A stretch of DNA of 64,000 bases from Streptomyces curacoi (GTDB taxonomy: Bacteria; Actinomycetota; Actinomycetes; Streptomycetales; Streptomycetaceae), in NCBI RefSeq assembly GCF_001513975.1, contig NZ_KQ947984.1, forward strand, positions 758,226 to 822,225, in the 5' to 3' direction. A model generated the notes under the pieces. The model had not been told where the DNA came from, ran no database searches, and saw nothing but the letters and a program-made list of their open reading frames with translations. Made by a program: the position numbers and the translations under genes. Numbering within the stretch: the first letter of the stretch is position 1; the number at the start of each line of letters is the position of its first letter. Of this stretch, positions 27,567-34,917 are shown in pieces.

Positions 27567-28580
27567 CTACTCCCGGCCGGCAGAGGCGAACCGCATGTCC
27601 GCGTAACGGTCTCCCGCCACCTGCGCCGCGATCGGCTCCAGCAGGGCCAGCTCCTCCTCGCTCAGCACGATCCGCGTGGCCGCTGCGTTCTCCTCCACCC
27701 GGCTCGGCCTGCGTGTGCCCGGGATCGGGATCACCGGCAGGTCGTGCACCGCGGCCTGTTGCTGGACCCAGGCCAGGGCTATCTGGCCCAGGGAGGCCCC
27801 GTGGGCCTCGGCGACCGTGCGGACCGGGGCCAGCAGGGCGGCGTTCGCGGCCGCGTTCTCGCCGGTGAAGCGGGGCTGCCGGCGGCGGAAGTCGTCGGAC
27901 GTGAGGTCCTCGGCCGTGGCGAAGGAGCCCGTGAGGAAGCCCCGGCCCAGCGGGGAGTAGGGGACCAGGGTCACGCCCAGCTCGCGGGCCGCGGGGACCA
28001 CCTTCGGCTCGATGTCGCGGCTGAACAGCGACCACTCGGACTGGACGGCCGCGATGGGGTGGACGGTGTGCGCGGCGCGCAGTTCGTCCGCCGTCACCTC
28101 GCTCAGGCCCAGCTGCTTGACCTTGCCCTCGCGTACGAGGTCGGCCATCGTGCCGACGGTCTCCTCGATGGGGACGTTCACATCCCGGCGGTGCATGTAA
28201 TAGAGGTCGATCACGTCGACGTCCAGACGGCGCAGGCTCGCCTCGACGGCCTGGCGGATGTACGGCGCGTCGTTGCGGATGACCCGGCGCGTCGGGTCGT
28301 CCGGCGGGATCGACAGGGCGAACTTGGTGGCGATGACGACCTCGTCGCGGTGCGCCTTGAAGAACGGGGAGAGGAACTTCTCGTTCTCGCCCGCGCCGTA
28401 CGCGTCCGCCGTGTCGTACAGCGTGACGCCCAGTTCCAGCGCCCGCTCCAGGGTCGCCCTGGACTCGCCCGCGTCCGAGGGGCCGTACGCGAAGCTCATG
28501 CCCATGCAGCCGAGGCCCTGGACGCCCACCTCGGGGCCCGTCGCGCCGAGTCGTACCGTCGCGATCCTGTTGTTCGTCAT
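27567..28580 (-). CDS. Aldo/keto reductase
   Basis: A 337-residue NADPH-dependent reductase with the full AKR tetrad: Asp56, Tyr61, Lys86 and His130 (TLYDTADAYG, ATKFAL, YYMHRRD). The NADPH-binding segment is PIPGTRRPSRVEENAAA. ATG 28580 overlaps the merR stop (ATGA), so the genes are translationally coupled. MerR-linked AKRs usually detoxify reactive carbonyls. Regulation is likely through the MerR promoter upstream of merR. Confidence 0.93.
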   Translation of the reverse strand: MTNNRIATVRLGATGPEVGVQGLGCMGMSFAYGPSDAGESRATLERALELGVTLYDTADAYGAGENEKFLSPFFKAHRDEVVIATKFALSIPPDDPTRRVIRNDAPYIRQAVEASLRRLDVDVIDLYYMHRRDVNVPIEETVGTMADLVREGKVKQLGLSEVTADELRAAHTVHPIAAVQSEWSLFSRDIEPKVVPAARELGVTLVPYSPLGRGFLTGSFATAEDLTSDDFRRRQPRFTGENAAANAALLAPVRTVAEAHGASLGQIALAWVQQQAAVHDLPVIPIPGTRRPSRVEENAAATRIVLSEEELALLEPIAAQVAGDRYADMRFASAGRE

Positions 28581-29104
28581 CCGGCCTGCTCCGCCTTCTT
28601 CTGCTCGTATGTCGTGTGCTGCTCGTATGTCGTGTGCTGCTCGTGCGTCTTGTCCTGCTCGTACAGACGGCCCGCGTCCGCGTAGAAACTGATCTTCCGG
28701 TCGAGCACCGCCAGCGTGTCCTGCAGCTCGGTGATCCGGGCGAGGACGTCGCGGCGGGTGGACTCCAGCAGCTCGAAGCGCTCGCCGAACGTGTGGTCGC
28801 CCTCGCGCACCAGCTCGGCGTACCGCACCATGTCGGCGACCGGCATGCCGGTCAGCCGCAGCTTGCCGACGAGGTCGAGCCAGTCCAGGTCGCGGTTGCT
28901 GTAGCGGCGCTGGCCCGTGTGCGAGCGGCCGATGTGCGGCATGAGGCCGATCCGCTCGTACCAGCGCAGGGTGTGGGCCGTCAGACCGGTGAACGCGACG
29001 ACCTCGCTGATCGTGTAGCTGTCCTGGCCTTCCGGCCGCCGGTGCGGGTGCGGCGGGGCGGCGCAGCTGTCGGTCCTGGTACTCGTGGTCTCCATCACCG
29101 TCAT
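28577..29104 (-). CDS. MerR family transcriptional regulator
   Basis: A 175-residue protein from ATG 29104 (172 if ATG 29095 is used). The winged HTH at ~27-98 reads YTISEVVAFTGLTAHTLRWY, ERIGLMPHIGRSHTGQRRY. It is followed by a dimerisation coiled coil and a short tail made of TTYEQH hexapeptide repeats encoded by 18-bp DNA repeats. No conserved Cys cluster is seen, so it is not a metal or SoxR sensor. ATG 29104 lies 7 nt after a TAGCGT -10 box, suggesting a leaderless start. It heads the operon with the aldo/keto reductase. Confidence 0.9.
   Translation of the reverse strand: MTVMETTSTRTDSCAAPPHPHRRPEGQDSYTISEVVAFTGLTAHTLRWYERIGLMPHIGRSHTGQRRYSNRDLDWLDLVGKLRLTGMPVADMVRYAELVREGDHTFGERFELLESTRRDVLARITELQDTLAVLDRKISFYADAGRLYEQDKTHEQHTTYEQHTTYEQKKAEQAG
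28601..28658. repeat. 18-bp tandem repeat in the merR 3' end
   Basis: The unit CTGCTCGTATGTCGTGTG occurs at 28601-28618 and 28619-28636 exactly, and degenerate at 28637-28654, with a partial fourth copy. It encodes hexapeptides HTTYEQ on the minus strand. Copy number should vary between strains without breaking the frame. Confidence 0.85.
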
Positions 29105-29111
29105 GCGCTCC

Positions 29112-29142
29112 ACGCTATGACCTTGGAGTGCGCTCCAAGCAA
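29112..29142 (-). promoter_or_regulatory. MerR-type promoter with 19-bp spacer and operator palindrome
   Basis: Read on the minus strand: -35 TTGCTT (29142-29137), a 19-nt spacer, -10 TAGCGT (29117-29112). The spacer holds a 7-bp inverted repeat, CTTGGAG-TGCG-CTCCAAG on the plus strand (29122-29139). The over-long spacer with a central palindrome is the classical MerR-activated promoter architecture. TSS is predicted at or just before ATG 29104. Confidence 0.85.
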
Positions 29143-29278
29143 GCGGAAACGGTAAGAAAACCACGGGACATGGCCGCAGCGCCGGGTGGCCTGCGCGGTC
29201 GCGCCGACGCCGCGGCCGGACCCCACGATGACGACCCCACGATGATGCTGAAGCGCCGAGCGGCTTAGGCTCACAGAC

Positions 29279-30100
29279 ATGTCCTTGCAGAGCCTCGCAC
29301 TGATCGAGAACTGGCCGGTCCCCACCGCCGCGGCGGGTGTCGTACGAGCCGACGGCACGGTCCTGGGCACCCACGGCCCCGTCGGGCAGCGCTTCCCGCT
29401 GGCCTCGGTCACCAAGCCGCTGGCCGCGTACGCCGTCCTCGTCGCGTACGAGGAGGGTGCGGTCGAGCTGGACGAGCCGGCCGGACCTGCGGGCTCGACG
29501 GTCCGGCATCTGCTCGCGCACACCTCCGGGCTGGCGTTCGACGAGCACCGGGTGACGGCCCCGCCCGGGGAGCGGCGGCTGTACTCCAACGCCGGGTTCG
29601 AGCAGCTCGGGGACCACATCGCCAAGGCGACGGACATCCCGTTCGCGGAGTATCTGCGGCAGGCGGTGCTGGAGCCGCTGGGCATGACGGCCACGTCGCT
29701 GGAGGGCTCCCCGGCGAAGGACGGGGTGTCGACGGTCGAGGATCTGCTGCGGTTCGCGGCGGAGGTGCAGGCGCCGCGGCTGCTGGACCCGCGGACGGTC
29801 GCCGAGGCGATGACCGTGCAGTACCCGGGGACGAAGGGTGTGCTGCCGGGGTACGGGCACCAGAACCCCAACGACTGGGGGCTCGGCTTCGAGATCCGTG
29901 ACGGCAAGTCCCCGCACTGGACGGGGTCCGCGTCCTCGCCGCGCACCTTCGGGCACTTCGGTCAGTCGGGTACGTTCCTGTGGATCGACCCGGACGCGGG
30001 GGTCGCCTGCGTCGCGCTGGCCGACCGGGCGTTCGGGCCGTGGGCGATCGAGGCGTGGCCGGCGTTCACGGACTCGGTGCTCGGGCAGTCGCGGGGGTGA
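29279..30100 (+). CDS. Serine hydrolase, beta-lactamase class C / PBP4* fold
   Basis: A 273-residue cytoplasmic-looking protein (no signal peptide). The SxxK motif is SVTK with Ser43/Lys46, the YxN motif is YSN (Tyr102), and an HFGQSGT segment near residue 226 corresponds to the third motif. Such proteins act as esterases or D-amino peptidases rather than true beta-lactamases. ATG 29279 lacks a ribosome site; TAGGCT (29266-29271) is 7 nt upstream, so a leaderless mRNA is likely. It is divergent from merR. Confidence 0.87.
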   Translation: MSLQSLALIENWPVPTAAAGVVRADGTVLGTHGPVGQRFPLASVTKPLAAYAVLVAYEEGAVELDEPAGPAGSTVRHLLAHTSGLAFDEHRVTAPPGERRLYSNAGFEQLGDHIAKATDIPFAEYLRQAVLEPLGMTATSLEGSPAKDGVSTVEDLLRFAAEVQAPRLLDPRTVAEAMTVQYPGTKGVLPGYGHQNPNDWGLGFEIRDGKSPHWTGSASSPRTFGHFGQSGTFLWIDPDAGVACVALADRAFGPWAIEAWPAFTDSVLGQSRG

Positions 30101-30121
30101 CGTCGGCGGGGGCGCCAACGG

Positions 30122-30150
30122 GCCTCGTCCTCAAACGCCGGACGGGCTGG
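30122..30150. repeat. Short Streptomyces intergenic repeat (second REP type)
   Basis: CTCGTCCTCAAACGCCGGAC followed by GGGCTGG matches a short repeat I recall as extremely common between Streptomyces genes. It sits between convergent beta-lactamase-fold and pirin genes, probably at the end of their transcripts. Confidence 0.6.
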
Positions 30151-30161
30151 TCAGTCAGCCC

Positions 30162-30836
30162 TCACGAAGGTCGAGAAGGCCCCGCCATCTCCCAGACCAG
30201 CAGCTCCGCCCCCTCCGGTCCTCCCACCGCCTCCACATCCGTCGCGTCCGTGATCCGCGCCGCGTCCCCCTGCCCCAACTCCTCCGCGCCCAGCCGTACT
30301 TCACCCCGCACGACATGGGCGTAGACATACGCCCCGCCCGGCACCGCCGTCCGCGCCCCCGCCTCCAGGCGGCGCACATGGAGCATCGCGCCCGCCTCCG
30401 GGACGGCGTACGGCGTCGAGTCCGCGATGCCGTGGACGATCTCGTACGACGGGTCGCCGCCCGGCGACAGCGGGGCCAGCCAGGTCTGGATGAAGGTCAG
30501 TGGGGTGTCGGCGTCGTTGCGCTCCACGTGCCGTACGCCACCCGCCGAGCTCAGCCGCTGCACGTCCCCGGCGCGGACCCGGGTCTCGTGCCCCGTGGAG
30601 TCGCGGTGGGTCAGTTCGCCCTCGACCACCCACGTCACGATCTCGGTGTGGCTGTGGGGGTGCTCGTCGAAGCCGGCGCCGGGGGCGAGCCGCTCCTCGT
30701 TGCAGGCGATCATCGCGCCGAAGCGGAGGTTGTCGGGGTCGTAGTGCGGGCCGAAGGAGAAGGCGTGGCGCGACTCGATGCCCGCTGCCGGATCCCCTCC
30801 GGGGTAGCGCTCCGCGGCGCGCCGTACATCCATCAC
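30162..30836 (-). CDS. Pirin family bicupin protein
   Basis: A 224-residue protein with FSFGPHYDPDNLRFG and the metal-binding cupin stretch FDEHPHSHTEIVTWVVEGEL (His-x-His and Glu ligands), plus a second, less conserved cupin. Pirins can be quercetinase-like dioxygenases or redox-responsive regulators. GTG 30836 lies 7 nt after a TACCGT box (30849-30844, minus strand), consistent with leaderless translation; ATG 30833 immediately follows. No neighbour suggests a substrate. Confidence 0.85.
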   Translation of the reverse strand: MMDVRRAAERYPGGDPAAGIESRHAFSFGPHYDPDNLRFGAMIACNEERLAPGAGFDEHPHSHTEIVTWVVEGELTHRDSTGHETRVRAGDVQRLSSAGGVRHVERNDADTPLTFIQTWLAPLSPGGDPSYEIVHGIADSTPYAVPEAGAMLHVRRLEAGARTAVPGGAYVYAHVVRGEVRLGAEELGQGDAARITDATDVEAVGGPEGAELLVWEMAGPSRPS

Positions 30837-30909
30837 GTCCACCACGGTAGCCCGGCCGACCAGCCCACACAGACGCCGGGCAAGTGCCCACCAACGGTCA
30901 CCGGGCCAA

Positions 30910-31009
30910 CGACACCGGCCGCGAGGGAGCCGTAGGGGCGCGCCGGTGTCGAGAGACCGAACGCGCGGAGGCCCGAAGGGCTGAGCACGATCGGGCTCTC
31001 GACACCGGC
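30910..31009 (+). promoter_or_regulatory. Mutually exclusive hairpins upstream of fasR
   Basis: The 10-mer CGACACCGGC occurs at 30910-30919 and at 31000-31009. Its complement GCCGGTGTCG lies between them at 30942-30951. The second pairing extends to a perfect 14 bp (30942-30955 with 30996-31009) plus CCGA/TCGG inside. Either of two hairpins can form, as in attenuators. It lies in the gene-free stretch 30837-31220. Whether it is transcribed is not shown. Confidence 0.5.
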
Positions 31010-31077
31010 ATGTGGCGCCCCGAAGGCGACCGAGCCGAACATTCGGCACCCCACCTACAGAAAGCACTGCACAGCCG

Positions 31078-31162
31078 ACCGAACCGTCAAGACAGCCGCC
31101 CGAACCACCAAGACAGCCTCCCGAACCGCCAAGCCCTCCGAACCGCCAAGACACCCCCCCAA
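31078..31162. repeat. CCGAACC-N3-AAGAC degenerate repeat
   Basis: Four imperfect copies of CCGAACCGCCAAGACAGCC-like units lie in tandem just upstream of fasR. Adenine-rich for this genome. Possible regulator-binding array or simple expansion. Confidence 0.6.
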
Positions 31163-31220
31163 GCCCCAACCACACACCCTCTGGCACGCGCACCCGTCCC
31201 GATAAGGCAGTCTTGTCCCC

Positions 31221-32426
31221 GTGCCCGAACCCGAATCCCGTAAGTCCGAAGCCGCCACGCACAACGTCCACCCGCACTCCGCGACCCTGAAGCGGCTCGA
31301 GAAGTCCTCAGGCTCCCTGGCCGCCCAGGCCATCGCGCGGATGGACGAGACTCTGCCGTGGTACCGGGCCATGCCACCGGAGAACCGTTCCTGGATCGGT
31401 CTCGTCGCACAGGCCGGTATCGCCGCCTTCACCGAGTGGTTCCGGCATCCCGACGCCCCTCAGGCCATCTCCACCGATGTCTTCGGTACCGCCCCGCGTG
31501 AGCTGACCCGGGCCGTCACGCTGCGGCAGACCGTCGAGATGGTGCGCACGACCATCGAGGTCATGGAGTCGGCCATCGACGAGGTCGCGGCCCCCGGTGA
31601 CGAGGCCGTGCTGCGGGAAGCGCTTCTCGTGTACGCCCGTGAGATCGCCTTCGCCACCGCCCAGGTCTACGCCCAGGCCGCCGAGGCACGCGGTGCCTGG
31701 GACGCCCGGCTGGAGTCGCTCGTCGTCAACGCCGTGCTGAGCGGTGAGGCCGACGAGGGGGCCGTGTCACGGGCCGCCGCGCTCGGGTGGAACTCTCCGG
31801 AGCATGTGTGCGTGGTGCTCGGGACCGCGCCCAACGGGGACAGCGAGCTGACCGTCGAGGCCATCCGGCGGGCCGCCCGGCACGCCAAGCTGCAGGTGCT
31901 CACCGGGGTTCTCGGGGATCGGCTCGTCGTCATCGCGGGCGGCAGTGACAATCCGCTCGCGGTCGCGAAGTCGCTGATCGGGCCCTTCGCCGCCGGGCCG
32001 GTCGTGGCGGGGCCCATCGTGTCGGACCTGCTGGCCGCCACGCGGTCCGCGCAGGCCGCCGCCGCCGGTCTGAAGGCGTGTTCCGCCTGGCAGGACGCCC
32101 CTCGGCCGGTGCTCGCGGACGATCTGCTTCCCGAGCGCGCCATCGCGGGGGACCCCAGCGCGCGCGAGCAGTTGGTGGAGGAGATCTACAGACCGCTGGA
32201 GGAGGCGGGGTCGGCTCTGCTGGAGACGCTCTCCGTCTATCTCGAACAGGCGAGCAGCCTGGAGGGCGCCGCGCGGATGCTGTTCGTGCATCCCAACACC
32301 GTGCGCTACCGGCTTCGACGTGTGACTGACGTCACCGGATGGTCGCCCTCCGATGTACGCTCCGCATTCACTCTGCGGATCGCGCTGATCCTGGGGCGTC
32401 TGGTCGACGGCGATCTCCAGCTCTAG
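31221..32426 (+). CDS. fasR: FasR, PucR/CdaR-type activator of fatty acid synthesis
   Basis: A 401-residue regulator. The N-terminal ~1-260 is a helical/GGDEF-like sensory part. The C-terminus holds the PucR-type HTH (SLEGAARMLFVHPNTVRYRL, ~352-371). GTG 31221. Its position directly upstream of and parallel to fabD matches S. coelicolor fasR, whose product activates fabDHPF; assignment rests on domain plus synteny. Loss of such an activator lowers fatty acid synthesis in S. coelicolor. An acyl ligand is possible but not visible in sequence. Confidence 0.88.
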   Translation: MPEPESRKSEAATHNVHPHSATLKRLEKSSGSLAAQAIARMDETLPWYRAMPPENRSWIGLVAQAGIAAFTEWFRHPDAPQAISTDVFGTAPRELTRAVTLRQTVEMVRTTIEVMESAIDEVAAPGDEAVLREALLVYAREIAFATAQVYAQAAEARGAWDARLESLVVNAVLSGEADEGAVSRAAALGWNSPEHVCVVLGTAPNGDSELTVEAIRRAARHAKLQVLTGVLGDRLVVIAGGSDNPLAVAKSLIGPFAAGPVVAGPIVSDLLAATRSAQAAAAGLKACSAWQDAPRPVLADDLLPERAIAGDPSAREQLVEEIYRPLEEAGSALLETLSVYLEQASSLEGAARMLFVHPNTVRYRLRRVTDVTGWSPSDVRSAFTLRIALILGRLVDGDLQL

Positions 32427-32428
32427 GC

Positions 32429-32449
32429 TTTTGTCGGGGGCCCACAAAA
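32429..32449. promoter_or_regulatory. Candidate FasR operator upstream of fabD
   Basis: TTTTGT-N9-ACAAAA is a perfect 6-bp inverted repeat in an otherwise GC-rich gap, 3 bp after the fasR stop and ~67 bp before the fabD start. AT-rich palindromes are rare here, and the position suits an activator of fabD. Confidence 0.55.
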
Positions 32450-32515
32450 CCCCCTCGCGTTCTTCGTCCTTGTCCTCACGGGCGGCCGTGGCCGTCCCCA
32501 AGAGAGAGTGTGAGA

Positions 32516-33463
32516 GTGCTCGTACTCGTCGCTCCCGGCCAGGGCGCCCAGACGCCCGGCTTCCTGACCCCCTGGCTCGAACTGCCCGGTGCCACCGACC
32601 GTGTCGGTGCCTGGTCGGACGCCATCGGACTCGACCTCGCCCACTACGGCACACAGGCCGACGCGGACGCGATCCGGGACACGGCTGTGGCGCAGCCGCT
32701 CCTCGTCGCCGCCGGCATCCTGTCCGCCGCGGCACTCGGTACTGAGACATTTGCCGCTGACGCGGCGGGCTCCGAGATCGCGCCGGGCGCCGTCGCGGGA
32801 CACAGCGTCGGTGAGATCACCGCCGCCGCCTTCGCGGGCGTCCTCGACGACACCGCCGCGCTGACCCTCGTACGCAAGCGGGGCCTGGCCATGGCCGAGG
32901 CCGCCGCGATCACCGAGACCGGCATGTCGGCGCTGCTCGGCGGCGACCCGGAGGTCTCTGTCGCGCACCTGGAGAAGCTGGGCCTGACTCCGGCGAACAT
33001 CAACGGCGCCGGGCAGATCGTGGCCGCGGGCACGCTGGAGCAGCTCGCCGCGCTCAACGAGGACAAGCCCGAGGGTGTGCGCAAGGTCGTCCCGCTGAAG
33101 GTCGCGGGCGCCTTCCACACGCACCACATGGGCCCCGCGGTGGAGAAGCTGGCCGAGGCCGCCAAGGAGCTCGTGCCCGCCGACCCCGCGATCACCTACG
33201 TCTCCAACAAGGACGGCAAGGCGGTCGCCACCGGCGCCGAGGTGCTGGAGCGGCTGGTCGGGCAGGTCGCCAACCCGGTCCGCTGGGACCTGTGCATGGA
33301 GACGTTCAAGGAGCTCGGCGTCACCGCGCTGATCGAGGTGTGCCCCGGCGGCACGCTGACCGGTCTCGCCAAGCGCGCGCTGCCGGGCGTGCAGACCCTC
33401 GCGCTCAAGACCCCCGACGACCTCGACGCGGCTCGCGAGCTCATCGCAGAGCACAGTGCCTGA
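32516..33463 (+). CDS. fabD: Malonyl-CoA:ACP transacylase
   Basis: A 315-residue enzyme transferring malonyl groups from CoA to ACP. MLVLVAPGQGAQTPG opens the protein. The nucleophile elbow is AGHSVGE (Ser97), with the catalytic His in GAFHTHHM (~200) and the QxxxG/R residues in place. GTG 32516 has AGAGAG 7 nt upstream; GTG 32510 in frame is an alternative adding two residues. First gene of fabD-fabH-acpP-fabF. Streptomycete FabD also serves polyketide synthases. Confidence 0.97.
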   Translation: MLVLVAPGQGAQTPGFLTPWLELPGATDRVGAWSDAIGLDLAHYGTQADADAIRDTAVAQPLLVAAGILSAAALGTETFAADAAGSEIAPGAVAGHSVGEITAAAFAGVLDDTAALTLVRKRGLAMAEAAAITETGMSALLGGDPEVSVAHLEKLGLTPANINGAGQIVAAGTLEQLAALNEDKPEGVRKVVPLKVAGAFHTHHMGPAVEKLAEAAKELVPADPAITYVSNKDGKAVATGAEVLERLVGQVANPVRWDLCMETFKELGVTALIEVCPGGTLTGLAKRALPGVQTLALKTPDDLDAARELIAEHSA

Positions 33464-33479
33464 CAAGGAGCGCCAGAGC

Positions 33480-34481
33480 ATGCCGAAGCTGAAGCCCAGC
33501 AAGGGCGCCCCGTACGCGCGCATCCTCGGTGTCGGCGGCTACCGCCCGACCCGGGTGGTGCCCAACGAGGTGATCCTGGAGAAGATCGACTCGTCCGACG
33601 AGTGGATCCGTTCGCGCTCCGGCATCGAGACGCGGCACTGGGCGAACGACGAGGAGACCGTCGCCGCGATGTCGATCGAGGCGTCCGGCAAGGCGATCGC
33701 CGACGCCGGGATCTCCGCCGAGCAGATCGGCGGCGTGATCGTCTCGACCGTCTCGCACTTCAAGCAGACCCCGGCCGTCGCCACCGAGATCGCCGACAAG
33801 CTCGGCACGAACAAGGCCGCCGCCTTCGACATCTCGGCCGGCTGCGCGGGCTTCGGCTACGGCCTCACCCTCGCCAAGGGCATGATCGTCGAGGGTTCCG
33901 CCGAGTACGTCCTCGTCATCGGCGTCGAGCGGCTGAGCGACCTCACCGACCTGGAGGACCGGGCGACGGCCTTCCTGTTCGGCGACGGCGCCGGCGCGGT
34001 CGTCGTGGGCCCGTCCAAGGAGCCGGCCATCGGCCCCACGGTCTGGGGCTCCGAGGGCGACAAGTCCGAGACGATCAAGCAGACCGTGCCGTGGACGGAC
34101 TACCGCGTCGGCGAGGTCGACAAGTTCCCTGCGATCACGCAGGAGGGCCAGGCGGTGTTCCGCTGGGCCGTGTTCGAGATGGCGAAGGTCGCCCAGCAGG
34201 CGCTGGACGCGGCCGGGATCACCCCGGACGACCTGGACGTCTTCATTCCGCACCAGGCCAACGAGCGGATCATCGACTCGATGGTGAAGACTCTGAAGCT
34301 GCCGGAGCATGTCACGGTCGCCCGCGACGTGCGCACCACCGGCAACACCTCGGCCGCCTCGATCCCGCTCGCGATGGAGCGGCTCCTGGCGACCGGCGAG
34401 GCGAAGAGCGGCGACACCGCGCTCGTCATCGGATTCGGGGCGGGTCTCGTGTACGCCGCGACGGTCGTTACTCTCCCCTAG
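33480..34481 (+). CDS. fabH: Beta-ketoacyl-ACP synthase III
   Basis: A 333-residue condensing enzyme that starts chains from acyl-CoA and malonyl-ACP. The catalytic triad is Cys122 (DISAGCAGFGYG), His in IPHQANERI and Asn in TTGNTSAASIP. ATG 33480 follows AAGGAGCG; 16 bp after fabD. In Streptomyces this enzyme accepts branched acyl-CoAs, giving iso/anteiso fatty acids. Confidence 0.97.
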   Translation: MPKLKPSKGAPYARILGVGGYRPTRVVPNEVILEKIDSSDEWIRSRSGIETRHWANDEETVAAMSIEASGKAIADAGISAEQIGGVIVSTVSHFKQTPAVATEIADKLGTNKAAAFDISAGCAGFGYGLTLAKGMIVEGSAEYVLVIGVERLSDLTDLEDRATAFLFGDGAGAVVVGPSKEPAIGPTVWGSEGDKSETIKQTVPWTDYRVGEVDKFPAITQEGQAVFRWAVFEMAKVAQQALDAAGITPDDLDVFIPHQANERIIDSMVKTLKLPEHVTVARDVRTTGNTSAASIPLAMERLLATGEAKSGDTALVIGFGAGLVYAATVVTLP

Positions 34482-34581
34482 GCACTCCGTGCCGGATCAT
34501 GCGATCCGGGGCGGGAACTGCAACACCTGCCGCTGCCGCGGCGGGCGCCACACCCTCTGAATAACACGAAGGAGCGCCAAC

Positions 34582-34830
34582 ATGGCCGCCACTCAGGAAG
34601 AGATCGTCGCCGGTCTCGCCGACATCGTGAACGAGATCGCCGGCATCCCGGTTGAGGACGTCCAGCTGGACAAGTCCTTCACCGACGACCTGGACGTCGA
34701 CTCGCTGTCCATGGTCGAGGTCGTCGTCGCCGCCGAGGAGCGCTTCGACGTCAAGATCCCCGACGAGGACGTCAAGAACCTCAAGACCGTCGGCGACGCG
34801 ACCGACTACATCCTCAAGCACCAGGGCTGA
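34582..34830 (+). CDS. acpP: Acyl carrier protein
   Basis: An 82-residue acidic protein. The phosphopantetheine attachment serine is Ser41 in DLDVDSLSMVE. ATG 34582 has AAGGAGCG, the same ribosome site as fabH. Central carrier of the fatty acid synthase. The 100-bp gap from fabH is longer than others in the operon and could hold processing or an extra promoter to raise ACP level. Confidence 0.98.
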   Translation: MAATQEEIVAGLADIVNEIAGIPVEDVQLDKSFTDDLDVDSLSMVEVVVAAEERFDVKIPDEDVKNLKTVGDATDYILKHQG

Positions 34831-34917
34831 TCCGCCGATCAGGCCTGAGGGCTGACTGCCCCGCCACCCGGCGGTGGCGCCGTACGAATCCTCGTATCCG
34901 TTGGAGAAAGAATTCCC

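Noticed and set aside
25363..28035. 890-codon minus-strand frame over DUF1023 and DUF4429 genes
   Set aside because: Antisense shadow; both plus-strand genes show real motifs.
31012..31290. Possible Pro/Gln/Thr-rich small protein upstream of fasR
   Set aside because: It is the translation of the CCGAACC repeats and runs into the fasR start out of frame.
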